This document shows, in pieces, positions 52,346 to 60,141 of a stretch of 64,000 nt of DNA. The first letter of the stretch is position 1, and each line of letters begins with the position of its first letter. A model generated the notes under the pieces. The model worked only from the letters and a program-made list of their open reading frames with translations. It was not told where the DNA came from and ran no database searches. Both the position numbers and the translations under genes were made by a program. This DNA is from Arthrobacter sp. U41 (GTDB lineage Bacteria; Actinomycetota; Actinomycetes; Actinomycetales; Micrococcaceae), in the NCBI RefSeq assembly GCF_001750145.1, contig NZ_CP015732.1, positions 1,922,001 to 1,986,000 on the forward strand, read 5' to 3'.

Positions 52346-52882
52346 ATGTCCGGGCCCCAGAACACCCCGCTGCCCGTCATTCCGCGGACCGGCATCGGCA
52401 TCGACGTCCACGCCTACGCCCCCGAGGGCGCACCCCAGCCGCTCTGGCTCGGCGGGCTGCTGTGGGACGGGGAGCGCGGGCTGTCCGGCCACTCCGACGG
52501 CGACCCCGTCGCTCACGCCGCTGCCGACGCACTGTTCTCCGCCAGCGGCATCGGTGACCTCGGTACGCATTTCGGCACGGACCGGCCGGAGTACGCCGGA
52601 GCCTCCGGGGTGACCCTGCTGGCCGAGGCCGCCCGGATCGTCCGCGCCGAGGGCTTTGAGATCGGGAACATCGCTGTGCAGTTCGTGGCCAACAGACCCA
52701 AATTCGGCCCGCGCCGGGAGGAATCCCAGCGGGTCCTGAGCGAGGCCGCCGGCGCCCCGGTGAGCGTTTCGGCCACCACAAGCGACGGCCTTGGCTTCAC
52801 CGGCCGCGGCGAAGGCATTGCCGCCACCGCGACAGCCCTCGTCTACCGCTCCGTCTCGGCGTCTCCGGAGACCGTCGCCTAG
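52346..52882 (+). CDS. ispF: 2-C-methyl-D-erythritol 2,4-cyclodiphosphate synthase
   Basis: Fifth MEP-pathway step, forming the cyclodiphosphate in a zinc-dependent trimer. In 178 residues, metal ligands are Asp20 and His22 (GIGIDVHAY) and His57; GHSDGD (48-53) and [16 protein letters not shown] are the substrate loops. A short N-terminal extension precedes the core. Two bases separate it from ispD, so the two are cotranscribed and probably coupled. Confidence 0.95.
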   Translation: MSGPQNTPLPVIPRTGIGIDVHAYAPEGAPQPLWLGGLLWDGERGLSGHSDGDPVAHAAADALFSASGIGDLGTHFGTDRPEYAGASGVTLLAEAARIVRAEGFEIGNIAVQFVANRPKFGPRREESQRVLSEAAGAPVSVSATTSDGLGFTGRGEGIAATATALVYRSVSASPETVA

Positions 52883-52923
52883 GCTTAACCGAACATCCCT
52901 TTCCGCAACACCAGGAGACCCCC

Positions 52924-53253
52924 GTGAAAAAGCTGCTGCCCGCCGTCGTACTAGTGGCCGGACTGCTGCTCACTGGCTGCGCAGGGACACCGAAGATGAG
53001 CATCCCGGACAGCTGCGCGTTCCTGAACCAGGACACCTTCGTCCCCACGGGCAACCAGCAGCAGCAGGCGGAACAGATATCCAAGCACTACCAGGAGGTC
53101 GCGGACAAGGTTGCTCCCGAGGTGGCGGCCCCCATCCAGAAGATGGCCGACATCATGAAACAGGTCTCCGGTTCCTCCCTCGGGGCCAAGAGCGAGGAAC
53201 AGAACAAGCAGCTCGCCGAACAGATGAACAAGATCGGCGAGCACTGCAAGTAG
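52924..53253 (+). CDS. Small lipoprotein, 109 aa
   Basis: It starts with GTG. A signal peptide and lipobox LLTGC (Cys19) are followed by IPDSCAFLNQDTF, then a helical, Gln/Lys-rich domain (QQQAEQISKHYQEVADKVA) and a final GEHCK. The two further cysteines (Cys31 and Cys108) could form a disulfide. I do not recognise the family. It sits between ispF and cysS on the same strand; no functional link is apparent. Confidence 0.8.
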   Translation: MKKLLPAVVLVAGLLLTGCAGTPKMSIPDSCAFLNQDTFVPTGNQQQQAEQISKHYQEVADKVAPEVAAPIQKMADIMKQVSGSSLGAKSEEQNKQLAEQMNKIGEHCK

Positions 53254-53308
53254 TCCCGCGGGGCGGTCCGCACGTCAGTGCCGGAGCCCCATCGGCTAAT
53301 CTGGAGCG

Positions 53309-54775
53309 GTGACCCTGCGCTTCTATGACACTGCATCCGCCGAAGTCCGCGACTTCGTCCCCCTGATTCCGGGCAAAGTGAGCCTCTACTACTGCGGCGC
53401 CACGGTGCAGGGCATGCCGCACGTCGGGCACATCCGCTCCGCCATCGCCTTCGACCAGCTCACGCGCTGGCTGCAGTACCGGGAGTTCCGCGTCACGGTG
53501 GTCCGCAATGTCACGGACATCGACGACAAGATCCTCGCCAAGTCCGCGGCGTCGTTCGGGCCGGACTTCGAGGACGAGCCGGGCGCCGTCCGGAATGAGG
53601 AATGGTGGGCACTCGCGTACCGCTACGAGCAGGAATTCCTCAAGGCCTACGACACCCTGGGCGTTTCCCGCCCCACCTACGAACCGCGCGCCACCGGCCA
53701 CATCCCGGAAATGCACACCCTGATCCGGCAGCTGATCGACCGCGGGCATGCCTACCCGGCGCCGGACGGGTCCGGCGACGTCTACTTCGACGTGCGCTCC
53801 TGGGACAGGTACGGCTCCCTGACCCGTCAGAAGGTCGACGACATGCAGGGCGCCCCGGACGTGGAAGCCCAGTTCGGCAACAGGAAAAAGGATCCGCGTG
53901 ACTTCGCCCTCTGGAAGGGCCACAAGGAGGGGGAGCCGACGACGGCGAGCTGGGCCTCGCCGTGGGGCGCCGGCCGTCCGGGCTGGCACCTCGAATGCTC
54001 CGCGATGGTCACCAAGTACCTCGGCGCCGAGTTCGACATCCACGGCGGCGGACTGGACCTCAGGTTCCCGCACCACGAAAACGAGATGGCGCAGTCACAG
54101 GCTGCCGGCCACGGTTTTGCCAACTTCTGGATGCACAACGGCATGGTCACCTACGGCGGCGAGAAAATGTCCAAGTCGATCGGCAACACCGTCAGCCCCG
54201 CCGAGATGCTGGAGCTGGCCCCGCCGCGTGTGGTCCGCTATTACCTCGGCCAGGCCCAATACCGCTCGGTGCTGGACTACCAGCCGACCTCGTTGCAGGA
54301 GGCCGCCGCCGCGGTGGAACGGGTCGACGGTTTCATCAGCCGCGCCGCCCGGGCTCTTGCTACGGCGGACGGAGACTTCGCCTTCGGCAGCCACGGGTCC
54401 GTCCCGGACGGTTTCGCAGCGGCGATGGACGATGACCTCAACGTCCCGCAGGCTCTGGCGGTGCTCCACGAAACCGTCCGCGCCGGCAACACTGCCCTCA
54501 CCGCCGGGGAGTTCGACGCCGCCCGGCAGGCACTCGTCAGCGTCAACGACATGCTGCGTGTCCTTGGTCTCAACGACATCGCGGGGCCGGCAGTTGACGA
54601 ACAGAGCACCACCGCTTTGGGAGTCCTCGTAGAAGCGCAGCTGGCGGCCCGGTCCCGGGCCCGCGCCAGCAAGGACTGGGCCGCCTCGGACGCCATCCGC
54701 GATACCCTGGCCGCCGCCGGCGTCGTGGTCGAGGATGGCCCGGACGGGGCAAGCTGGAGCCTCAAGCGGGGCTGA
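53309..54775 (+). CDS. cysS: Cysteinyl-tRNA synthetase
   Basis: Charges tRNA-Cys. The 488-residue class I synthetase has zinc ligand Cys29 in YYCGATVQG, the HIGH-type PHVGH (37-41), zinc-site WHLECSAM and HHENEMAQS, and KMSKS (286-290). The DALR-type helical domain follows, with [20 protein letters not shown] at the end. It starts with GTG. Presence beside ispDF and rlmB is typical of actinobacteria. Confidence 0.97.
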   Translation: MTLRFYDTASAEVRDFVPLIPGKVSLYYCGATVQGMPHVGHIRSAIAFDQLTRWLQYREFRVTVVRNVTDIDDKILAKSAASFGPDFEDEPGAVRNEEWWALAYRYEQEFLKAYDTLGVSRPTYEPRATGHIPEMHTLIRQLIDRGHAYPAPDGSGDVYFDVRSWDRYGSLTRQKVDDMQGAPDVEAQFGNRKKDPRDFALWKGHKEGEPTTASWASPWGAGRPGWHLECSAMVTKYLGAEFDIHGGGLDLRFPHHENEMAQSQAAGHGFANFWMHNGMVTYGGEKMSKSIGNTVSPAEMLELAPPRVVRYYLGQAQYRSVLDYQPTSLQEAAAAVERVDGFISRAARALATADGDFAFGSHGSVPDGFAAAMDDDLNVPQALAVLHETVRAGNTALTAGEFDAARQALVSVNDMLRVLGLNDIAGPAVDEQSTTALGVLVEAQLAARSRARASKDWAASDAIRDTLAAAGVVVEDGPDGASWSLKRG

Positions 54776-54898
54776 TCCGACAACCTTCCTGGCGCTGAGC
54801 CAGGAGCCCGCCACCGCCCGCGGTTCAGGATTTAACTCGAGTCAGTAGACTGGAGTTCAGACTTATTAACGAATCGCGTATTTAAAAGGGTGAAAATT

Positions 54899-55885
54899 AT
54901 GGCCAACAACGGTCGCCGGTCGGTCAAACTGAAGAAGGGCCCCTCCGTCGGAACCGGCGGTCACGGCCGCAAGGCTCTCGAAGGCAAGGGTCCCACTCCC
55001 AAGGCGGAGGACCGTCCCTACCACAAGGCGCACAAGAACAAGCAGCTCGCGGAACGCTCCGCAGCCAAGCGTCCGGGCGCCCCGCGCAACGCCGGCGCAC
55101 GTTCCGGCCCCAAGGGCCGCGCCACCGAGGAAGTCGTCACCGGACGCAACTCCGTCGTGGAGGCACTGCGCGCCGGCATCCCGGCCAAGGCCCTGCACGT
55201 CGCCATCCGGATCGAGATGGATGACCGCGTCAAGGAGTCCCTCAAGCTCGCTGCCGAGCGCGGCATCCCGCTGCTCGAAACCGGCAAGCCCGAGCTGGAC
55301 CGGATGACGGACGACGCCATCCACCAGGGCCTGGTGCTGCAGATCCCGCCGTACGAATACCAGGACGCCTACGAGCTCGCCGAGGAAACCCTCGCGAGCT
55401 GGAAGAAGGGCCACGTCGCCAACGCCCCCCTCTTCGTTGCGCTCGACGGCATCACCGATCCGCGCAACCTTGGCGCGATCATCCGCTCGGTCTCGGCTTT
55501 CAGCGGCCACGGCGTCATCGTTCCGGAGCGCCGTTCTGTCGGCGTCACCGCCTCGGCCTGGAAGACCAGCGCGGGAGCCGCCGTCCGCGTCCCCGTGGCA
55601 CGTGCGGCCAACCTGAACAACACGCTGAAGGCGTTCAAGAACATGGGCATCTATGTTCTGGGGCTCGACGGCGACGGCGACGTCTCGCTGCCCGACCTCG
55701 CCCTGGCCACCGAGCCGGTCTGCATCGTCGTGGGTTCCGAGGGCAAGGGCCTCAGCCGCCTGGTCCGTGAGAACTGCGACCAGATCGTTTCCATCCCGAT
55801 CGACTCCGCCATGGAGTCACTCAACGCTTCCATGGCCGTCGGCATCTCCCTCTACGAAATCTCCCGCCAGCGCGCCGTCAAGTAA
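54899..55885 (+). CDS. rlmB: 23S rRNA (guanosine-2'-O)-methyltransferase RlmB
   Basis: SpoU-family enzyme methylating the 2'-OH of G2251 (E. coli numbering). The 328 residues have a very basic disordered N-terminal extension (1-75). The substrate-binding domain (about 78-155, GRNSVVEALRAG) follows. The knotted SPOUT domain carries ALDGITDPRNLGAIIRSV, VVGSEGKGLSRLV and IPIDSAMESLNASMAVGISLYE. The ATG at 54899 is preceded by AAAAGGGTG. Confidence 0.94.
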   Translation: MANNGRRSVKLKKGPSVGTGGHGRKALEGKGPTPKAEDRPYHKAHKNKQLAERSAAKRPGAPRNAGARSGPKGRATEEVVTGRNSVVEALRAGIPAKALHVAIRIEMDDRVKESLKLAAERGIPLLETGKPELDRMTDDAIHQGLVLQIPPYEYQDAYELAEETLASWKKGHVANAPLFVALDGITDPRNLGAIIRSVSAFSGHGVIVPERRSVGVTASAWKTSAGAAVRVPVARAANLNNTLKAFKNMGIYVLGLDGDGDVSLPDLALATEPVCIVVGSEGKGLSRLVRENCDQIVSIPIDSAMESLNASMAVGISLYEISRQRAVK

Positions 55886-55905
55886 TCCACACCAGCTGGG
55901 GGCCC

Positions 55906-56100
55906 TGACGCTCCCTCACCTTTGGCGGGTGATGACCAAACGCTCCTTCACGTCTGGCGAAAAGTCAGGAAACGCTCTCTCACGTCTGTTGGGGGAGCGT
56001 TTCCGGTTCAGCCGCGAAAGATGAGGGAGCGTTTCCGGTCTAGCCGCGAAAGGTGAGGGAGCGTTTCCGGTTTAGCCGCCACAGGTGAGGGAGCGTTTCA
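55906..56100. repeat. Two opposed arrays of a 32-bp unit
   Basis: Left array: units with core ACGCTCC/T start at 55906, 55938 and 55970. Right array: units beginning GGGAGCGTTTC start at 55993, 56025, 56057 and 56089. All steps are exactly 32 bp and the two arrays are inverted relative to each other. The block fills the gap between convergent rlmB and the nitrilase-like gene. Confidence 0.9.
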
Positions 56101-56145
56101 GGCGCCGGTGTCCGGGGAAGGCACCAAGCGGACTCGGCGGCGGCC

Positions 56146-56949
56146 CTAGAACTTGTGGCGGTTTGCGAGGACCGGGAGTTTGGCCCGGGCTTCCTTGACG
56201 GCGGCGGGGTCCAGGTCCGCGAACAGCAGGCCGGGGGCGCCGTCGAGCTCTTCGAGGACTTCTCCGAAGGGGGAGACGACGACGGAGTGCCCGACGCCGG
56301 TGGGCGCTGCACCCTTGGGCTGGATTCCCTGGCTGGCCGGGTCGCCCTGGCCGCAGGCGAGGATCAGGGTGGTGGAATCCGCGGCGCGGGCGCGGGCCAG
56401 GAGCTTCCACTGCTCGGCCTTGCCGGGACCGGACCCCCAGGACGCGCACACAATGTTCACGTCGGCTCCGCGGTCCGCGTTCTCGGTGAACAGGTCCGGG
56501 AAGCGGATGTCGTAGCAGGTGGCGAGGCCGAACGTCACGCCGTCAAACTCGAAGGTGACGGGCTCTTCGCCGGCGTCCACGGTGTCCGACTCCGCGAAAC
56601 CAAAGGCGTCGAAGAGGTGGATCTTGTCGTAGCTGGTCTCCAGGCCGCGGCCCGTGACCAGCAGGGTGTTGCGCACCTTGCCGCCGTCGCCCGCGGCCCC
56701 GGGCGTGAACATCCCCGCAACGATCACGATGTCCTGTGCCGCCGCAATGGCGCGCACCCGCGATGCCCAGGGGCCGTCCAGCGGCTCTGCGATGTCCAGC
56801 AGCGAGTTACCGAAGGCGCGCATCGTGGCCTCGGGGAACACCACGAGCTCGGCGCCGCCGGCCCTGGCGCGGGCCGCATAGTCCTCCACGAGGGCCAGAT
56901 TTGCGGCAAGATCGCGTCCGGTAATGATTTGAGCGAGTGCAATCCGCAC
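56146..56949 (-). CDS. Carbon-nitrogen hydrolase (nitrilase superfamily amidase)
   Basis: A 267-residue hydrolase with the Glu-Lys-Cys triad: Glu40 in VFPEATM, Lys109 in SYDKIHLFD, Cys145 in ATCYDIRFPDLF. The layout matches the omega-amidase/NIT-like branch that acts on small amides, including damaged metabolites such as deaminated glutathione. The GTG at 56949 has TTGGAGG just before it. No partner gene is adjacent. The substrate is undetermined. Confidence 0.9.
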   Translation of the reverse strand: MRIALAQIITGRDLAANLALVEDYAARARAGGAELVVFPEATMRAFGNSLLDIAEPLDGPWASRVRAIAAAQDIVIVAGMFTPGAAGDGGKVRNTLLVTGRGLETSYDKIHLFDAFGFAESDTVDAGEEPVTFEFDGVTFGLATCYDIRFPDLFTENADRGADVNIVCASWGSGPGKAEQWKLLARARAADSTTLILACGQGDPASQGIQPKGAAPTGVGHSVVVSPFGEVLEELDGAPGLLFADLDPAAVKEARAKLPVLANRHKF

Positions 56950-57066
56950 TTTTACCTCCAATTTTGGCGTCTGTTCCAGTATGCAACGCCGCCATTTGCG
57001 TAAACTGCACTTCGTCAGGAAATCGGAATCCGGGGCTTTTTGTTCGGCCCCGCTAAACTTTGAGCA

Positions 57067-59181
57067 ATGGTTATGACCTACGTAGACACAGCTTCCACCG
57101 TAGACGCCTCGCGTGCGTTTCCGCTGGGAATCAGCGTTCCGTCCACCGGTTCGCCGGCACTGGATGATCCTCGGAGTGCCTTCGCGAATGTGGCTGTCTA
57201 CGCGCCCGGGGTGGCGACGCTGGAGATCGCCTACCAGGCTCCCGGTGGCACCTGGCAACTGAAGACGCTGCCGAACGTGACCGACGGCGTCCACCACGGC
57301 ATCGTCGAGGGGATTCCGGCCGGTTCGCGGTACGGTTTCCGGGCCACCCCGGATCACGAAGCGCTCCCGCTGTCCATGCCCGCCCCGGATTTTGACGAGA
57401 GCGGCGGGCAGCCGCTGCTGCTGGACCCCTACGGCCGGGCGGTCGACGAGCGCGGGGAGTTCATCACGAGCGTCCGGATGGAGAGCGGCTTCGACTGGGG
57501 CAACGACCGCGGTCCCAGGGTTCCGTGGCGCAACACCATCATCTACGAGGCGCACGTCCGCGGCCAGACCAAGCTCCACCCGGATGTGCCCGAGGCCCTT
57601 CAGGGCACGTACGCCGGCCTGGCGCACCCGGCCATGATCGAGCACCTGATCGCGCTGGGGATTACGGCCGTCCAGCTCCTTCCGGTGCACTTCCACGTCG
57701 ACGAGCCGCACCTGCAGAATCTCGGCATGACGAACTACTGGGGCTACAACACGGCCGCGTTCTTCGCCCTGCACCCCGGTTACGCCACCGAGGCGGCGCA
57801 GGCCGCCGGCCCGCAGGCAGTCCAGGACGAGTTCAAGGGCATGGTCAAGCTGCTGCATGCCGCCGGCCTGGAAGTCATCCTTGATGTCGTGTACAACCAC
57901 ACGGCGGAGGGTGGCCGGGACGGCCGGACTCTCAGCTTCCGCGGACTCGGCGAGATGACGTACTACCGCAATGACGGCCACGGCAGATATGTGGACACCA
58001 CTGGTTGCGGCAACAGCCTGAACTTCGGCGATTCCCGCGTGGTCCAGCTGGTGCTGGATTCCCTGCGTTACTGGGTGACGGAGTTCCACATCGACGGCTT
58101 CCGCTTCGACCTCGCGGTAACGCTGGCCCGCAATGCCGCCAATGAGTTCGACCCCCAGCACCCGTTGCTGGTCGCAGTCGGCGCCGACCCGGTGCTGTCC
58201 GCGACAAAGCTCATCGCCGAACCCTGGGATATCGGCTATGGCGGCTGGCAGACCGGTCGTTTCCCGGCCGGCTGGGTGGACTGGAACGATCACTTCCGCG
58301 ACGCCGTCCGCAGCTTCTGGCTCGCTGACCGCGCCGCGATCGACGCCGGCGGGCAGGGCGGTTCGGTGGCCCGGCTCGCGGACGCGCTCTCCGGCTCCGC
58401 GAGCCTGTTTGAACCCTCCGGCCGCTCCCGGCTCGCCTCGCTCAACCTCGTGACCGCCCACGACGGCTTCACCCTGGCTGACCTCGTGTCCTACGACCGC
58501 AAGCACAACGAAGCCAATGGCGAACAAAACCGTGACGGCCATGGCGACAACCGCAGCTACAACCACGGCTTCGAGGGCCCGACGGAAGACGAGAACATCC
58601 TTGCCCGACGCGCGCAGTCCAGCCGCAACCTGATGGCTTCGCTGATGATCTCCCAGGGCGTGCCCATGATCACCGCCGGCGACGAGATCGCCCGCACCCA
58701 GCAGGGCAACAACAACGCCTACTGCCAGGACAACCCGATCACCTGGATCGATTGGACCAGCACTCCCGAGTCACACTCGATGCTGCGCACCACCAAGCGC
58801 GTGATCCGGCTTCGCCGCGAATTCCTGGCCGGGCAGCCGCATGACTACCCGACCCGCGAAAATCAGTCCTACTTCCACTGGTTCGACGACCGGGGCGAGC
58901 CGATGGCCGGGGAGCGCTGGCAGGATCCCGGCCACCGGGTGGTGCAGCTCCTGCTCGGTTCCGACGACGGCCACGTGGACGGACTCGTCGTGGTCAACGG
59001 CGGCGCCAAGGACGTCAAAGTCACGCTGCCTCTGCTCAGGAACGAGGACGGGACAGGCAACCGGCTCTTCGAACTGCGCCTGACCACCTCCGAGCTCCAC
59101 GACCGGCGCCAGGGCGTCCGGGTCGCATCGGGCGAACGGGACGTCGTGCAGGCCAATTCCATCAACATCTACCGCACCTAG
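57067..59181 (+). CDS. glgX: Glycogen debranching enzyme GlgX
   Basis: Isoamylase-type GH13 enzyme hydrolysing alpha-1,6 branches of phosphorylase-limited glycogen. In 704 residues: an N-terminal carbohydrate-binding domain (about 15-115), then the catalytic barrel with DVVYNHTAEG. Nucleophile Asp348 is in GFRFDLA, acid/base Glu385 in IAEPWD, and Asp466 in TAHDGFT. The C-terminal domain contains VVVNGG. It may start at 57067 or two codons later. It acts with the nearby glgP in glucan breakdown. Confidence 0.95.
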   Translation: MVMTYVDTASTVDASRAFPLGISVPSTGSPALDDPRSAFANVAVYAPGVATLEIAYQAPGGTWQLKTLPNVTDGVHHGIVEGIPAGSRYGFRATPDHEALPLSMPAPDFDESGGQPLLLDPYGRAVDERGEFITSVRMESGFDWGNDRGPRVPWRNTIIYEAHVRGQTKLHPDVPEALQGTYAGLAHPAMIEHLIALGITAVQLLPVHFHVDEPHLQNLGMTNYWGYNTAAFFALHPGYATEAAQAAGPQAVQDEFKGMVKLLHAAGLEVILDVVYNHTAEGGRDGRTLSFRGLGEMTYYRNDGHGRYVDTTGCGNSLNFGDSRVVQLVLDSLRYWVTEFHIDGFRFDLAVTLARNAANEFDPQHPLLVAVGADPVLSATKLIAEPWDIGYGGWQTGRFPAGWVDWNDHFRDAVRSFWLADRAAIDAGGQGGSVARLADALSGSASLFEPSGRSRLASLNLVTAHDGFTLADLVSYDRKHNEANGEQNRDGHGDNRSYNHGFEGPTEDENILARRAQSSRNLMASLMISQGVPMITAGDEIARTQQGNNNAYCQDNPITWIDWTSTPESHSMLRTTKRVIRLRREFLAGQPHDYPTRENQSYFHWFDDRGEPMAGERWQDPGHRVVQLLLGSDDGHVDGLVVVNGGAKDVKVTLPLLRNEDGTGNRLFELRLTTSELHDRRQGVRVASGERDVVQANSINIYRT

Positions 59182-59214
59182 TCCGGCCCTGGATTCAGTG
59201 CAAGGAAACGAAGA

Positions 59215-59700
59215 ATGAAACCCCAGCGGCTGACGGCCCTGCTTGCCCTGCTGATCGGGCTGGCGGTGCTGGCCTTAGTGCTGGCAGGGGTCCCGCTGAC
59301 GGGGACTGCCCCGCCCGGCACCGCCCCGGCGGGCGCCAGCCCAACGAGCATGTCCCAGCCAAGCGCCGCCCGGCGCGGCGCCCCTGCCGCGCCGCGGTCC
59401 ATCGCGAACGCGTCCGGGCTGCCGGAAGTGCGGGCCTCGGAACTTCCCGCCGAAGCCCGCCAGACACTGGCGCTGATCGCCCGGGGCGGTCCCTACCCCT
59501 ACACCAGGGATGATGTCACATTCGGAAATTTCGAGCGCCTTCTGCCTCGGAAATCCTCCGGCTACTACAAGGAATACACGGTCAGGACCCCGGGTGAATC
59601 GGACCGGGGAGCCCGCCGGATCGTCGCCGGGCAGGCGGGCGAGAAGTATTACACCCCGGACCATTACAACTCGTTTAAGTTCATCGTCGAAGGCAAGTAG
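59215..59700 (+). CDS. Secreted guanyl-specific ribonuclease (RNase Sa/barnase superfamily)
   Basis: A 161-residue exported RNase. A signal/anchor helix (6-26), Pro/Ala-rich linker (27-65) and compact domain (about 68-161) are visible. The domain reads LPAEARQTLALIARGGPYPY, then GYYKEYTV with general base Glu120, RGARRI with Arg131 and Arg134, and DHYNSF with His150. These match the catalytic Glu-Arg-Arg-His of RNase Sa. No cysteines are present, so the disulfide of RNase Sa is missing. A barstar gene follows after 7 bases, indicating self-protection. Confidence 0.92.
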   Translation: MKPQRLTALLALLIGLAVLALVLAGVPLTGTAPPGTAPAGASPTSMSQPSAARRGAPAAPRSIANASGLPEVRASELPAEARQTLALIARGGPYPYTRDDVTFGNFERLLPRKSSGYYKEYTVRTPGESDRGARRIVAGQAGEKYYTPDHYNSFKFIVEGK

Positions 59701-59707
59701 CAAACCC

Positions 59708-60064
59708 ATGAAGATTTACTCCGCAGACACCTGGACCATCGAGGAACTGCAGACGCTGGTGGGCGACGCCGGCCGGCGTCCCGTGCTGATTCCTGCCGCC
59801 GACAGCAAGCGCGGCGTCCTCGAGACGTTTGCGGAGACGCTGGACTTTCCGGCGGACTACGGCGTGAACCTCGACGCGCTCAACGACTCCCTGCACGACT
59901 TCGCCGACGCCGTCGCCGACGACGGCCAGGTCCCGGTCACCTTCATCTGGGAGGTCCCGGCGGCCTTCCGCTCGGACCGTTCGTTCGGTGTCATCTGCGA
60001 AATCCTGCAGGACGCCGAACGCTACTCCGGCAAGAACCTGGCCGTCATCGCCGTCTGCCTCTAG
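59708..60064 (+). CDS. Barstar-family ribonuclease inhibitor
   Basis: A 118-residue cytosolic inhibitor. YGVNLDALNDSLHDF (51-65) is the barstar binding helix, with acidic Asp56 and Asp60 that plug the RNase active site. TFIWEVPAAF supplies the later strand, whose Glu normally contacts the enzyme. It starts 7 bases after the RNase stop, so toxin and antidote are made from one transcript. A strong terminator follows. Confidence 0.92.
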   Translation: MKIYSADTWTIEELQTLVGDAGRRPVLIPAADSKRGVLETFAETLDFPADYGVNLDALNDSLHDFADAVADDGQVPVTFIWEVPAAFRSDRSFGVICEILQDAERYSGKNLAVIAVCL

Positions 60065-60079
60065 CCACACAGGAGAGAG

Positions 60080-60114
60080 CAGCGCCGCACCCCGGGATCC
60101 GGGGTGCGGCGCTG
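60080..60114. terminator. Terminator between barstar and glgP
   Basis: CAGCGCCGCACCCCGG pairs with CCGGGGTGCGGCGCTG around a 3-base loop, followed by TTCTCGTT. The genes are convergent. Confidence 0.85.
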
Positions 60115-60141
60115 TTCTCGTTCAGCCTGTCGGCAGGCGGC

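Noticed and set aside
55906..56100. CRISPR array suggested by the regular 32-bp spacing
   Set aside because: Units are contiguous with no unique spacers, they occur in two orientations, and no cas gene is in the window.
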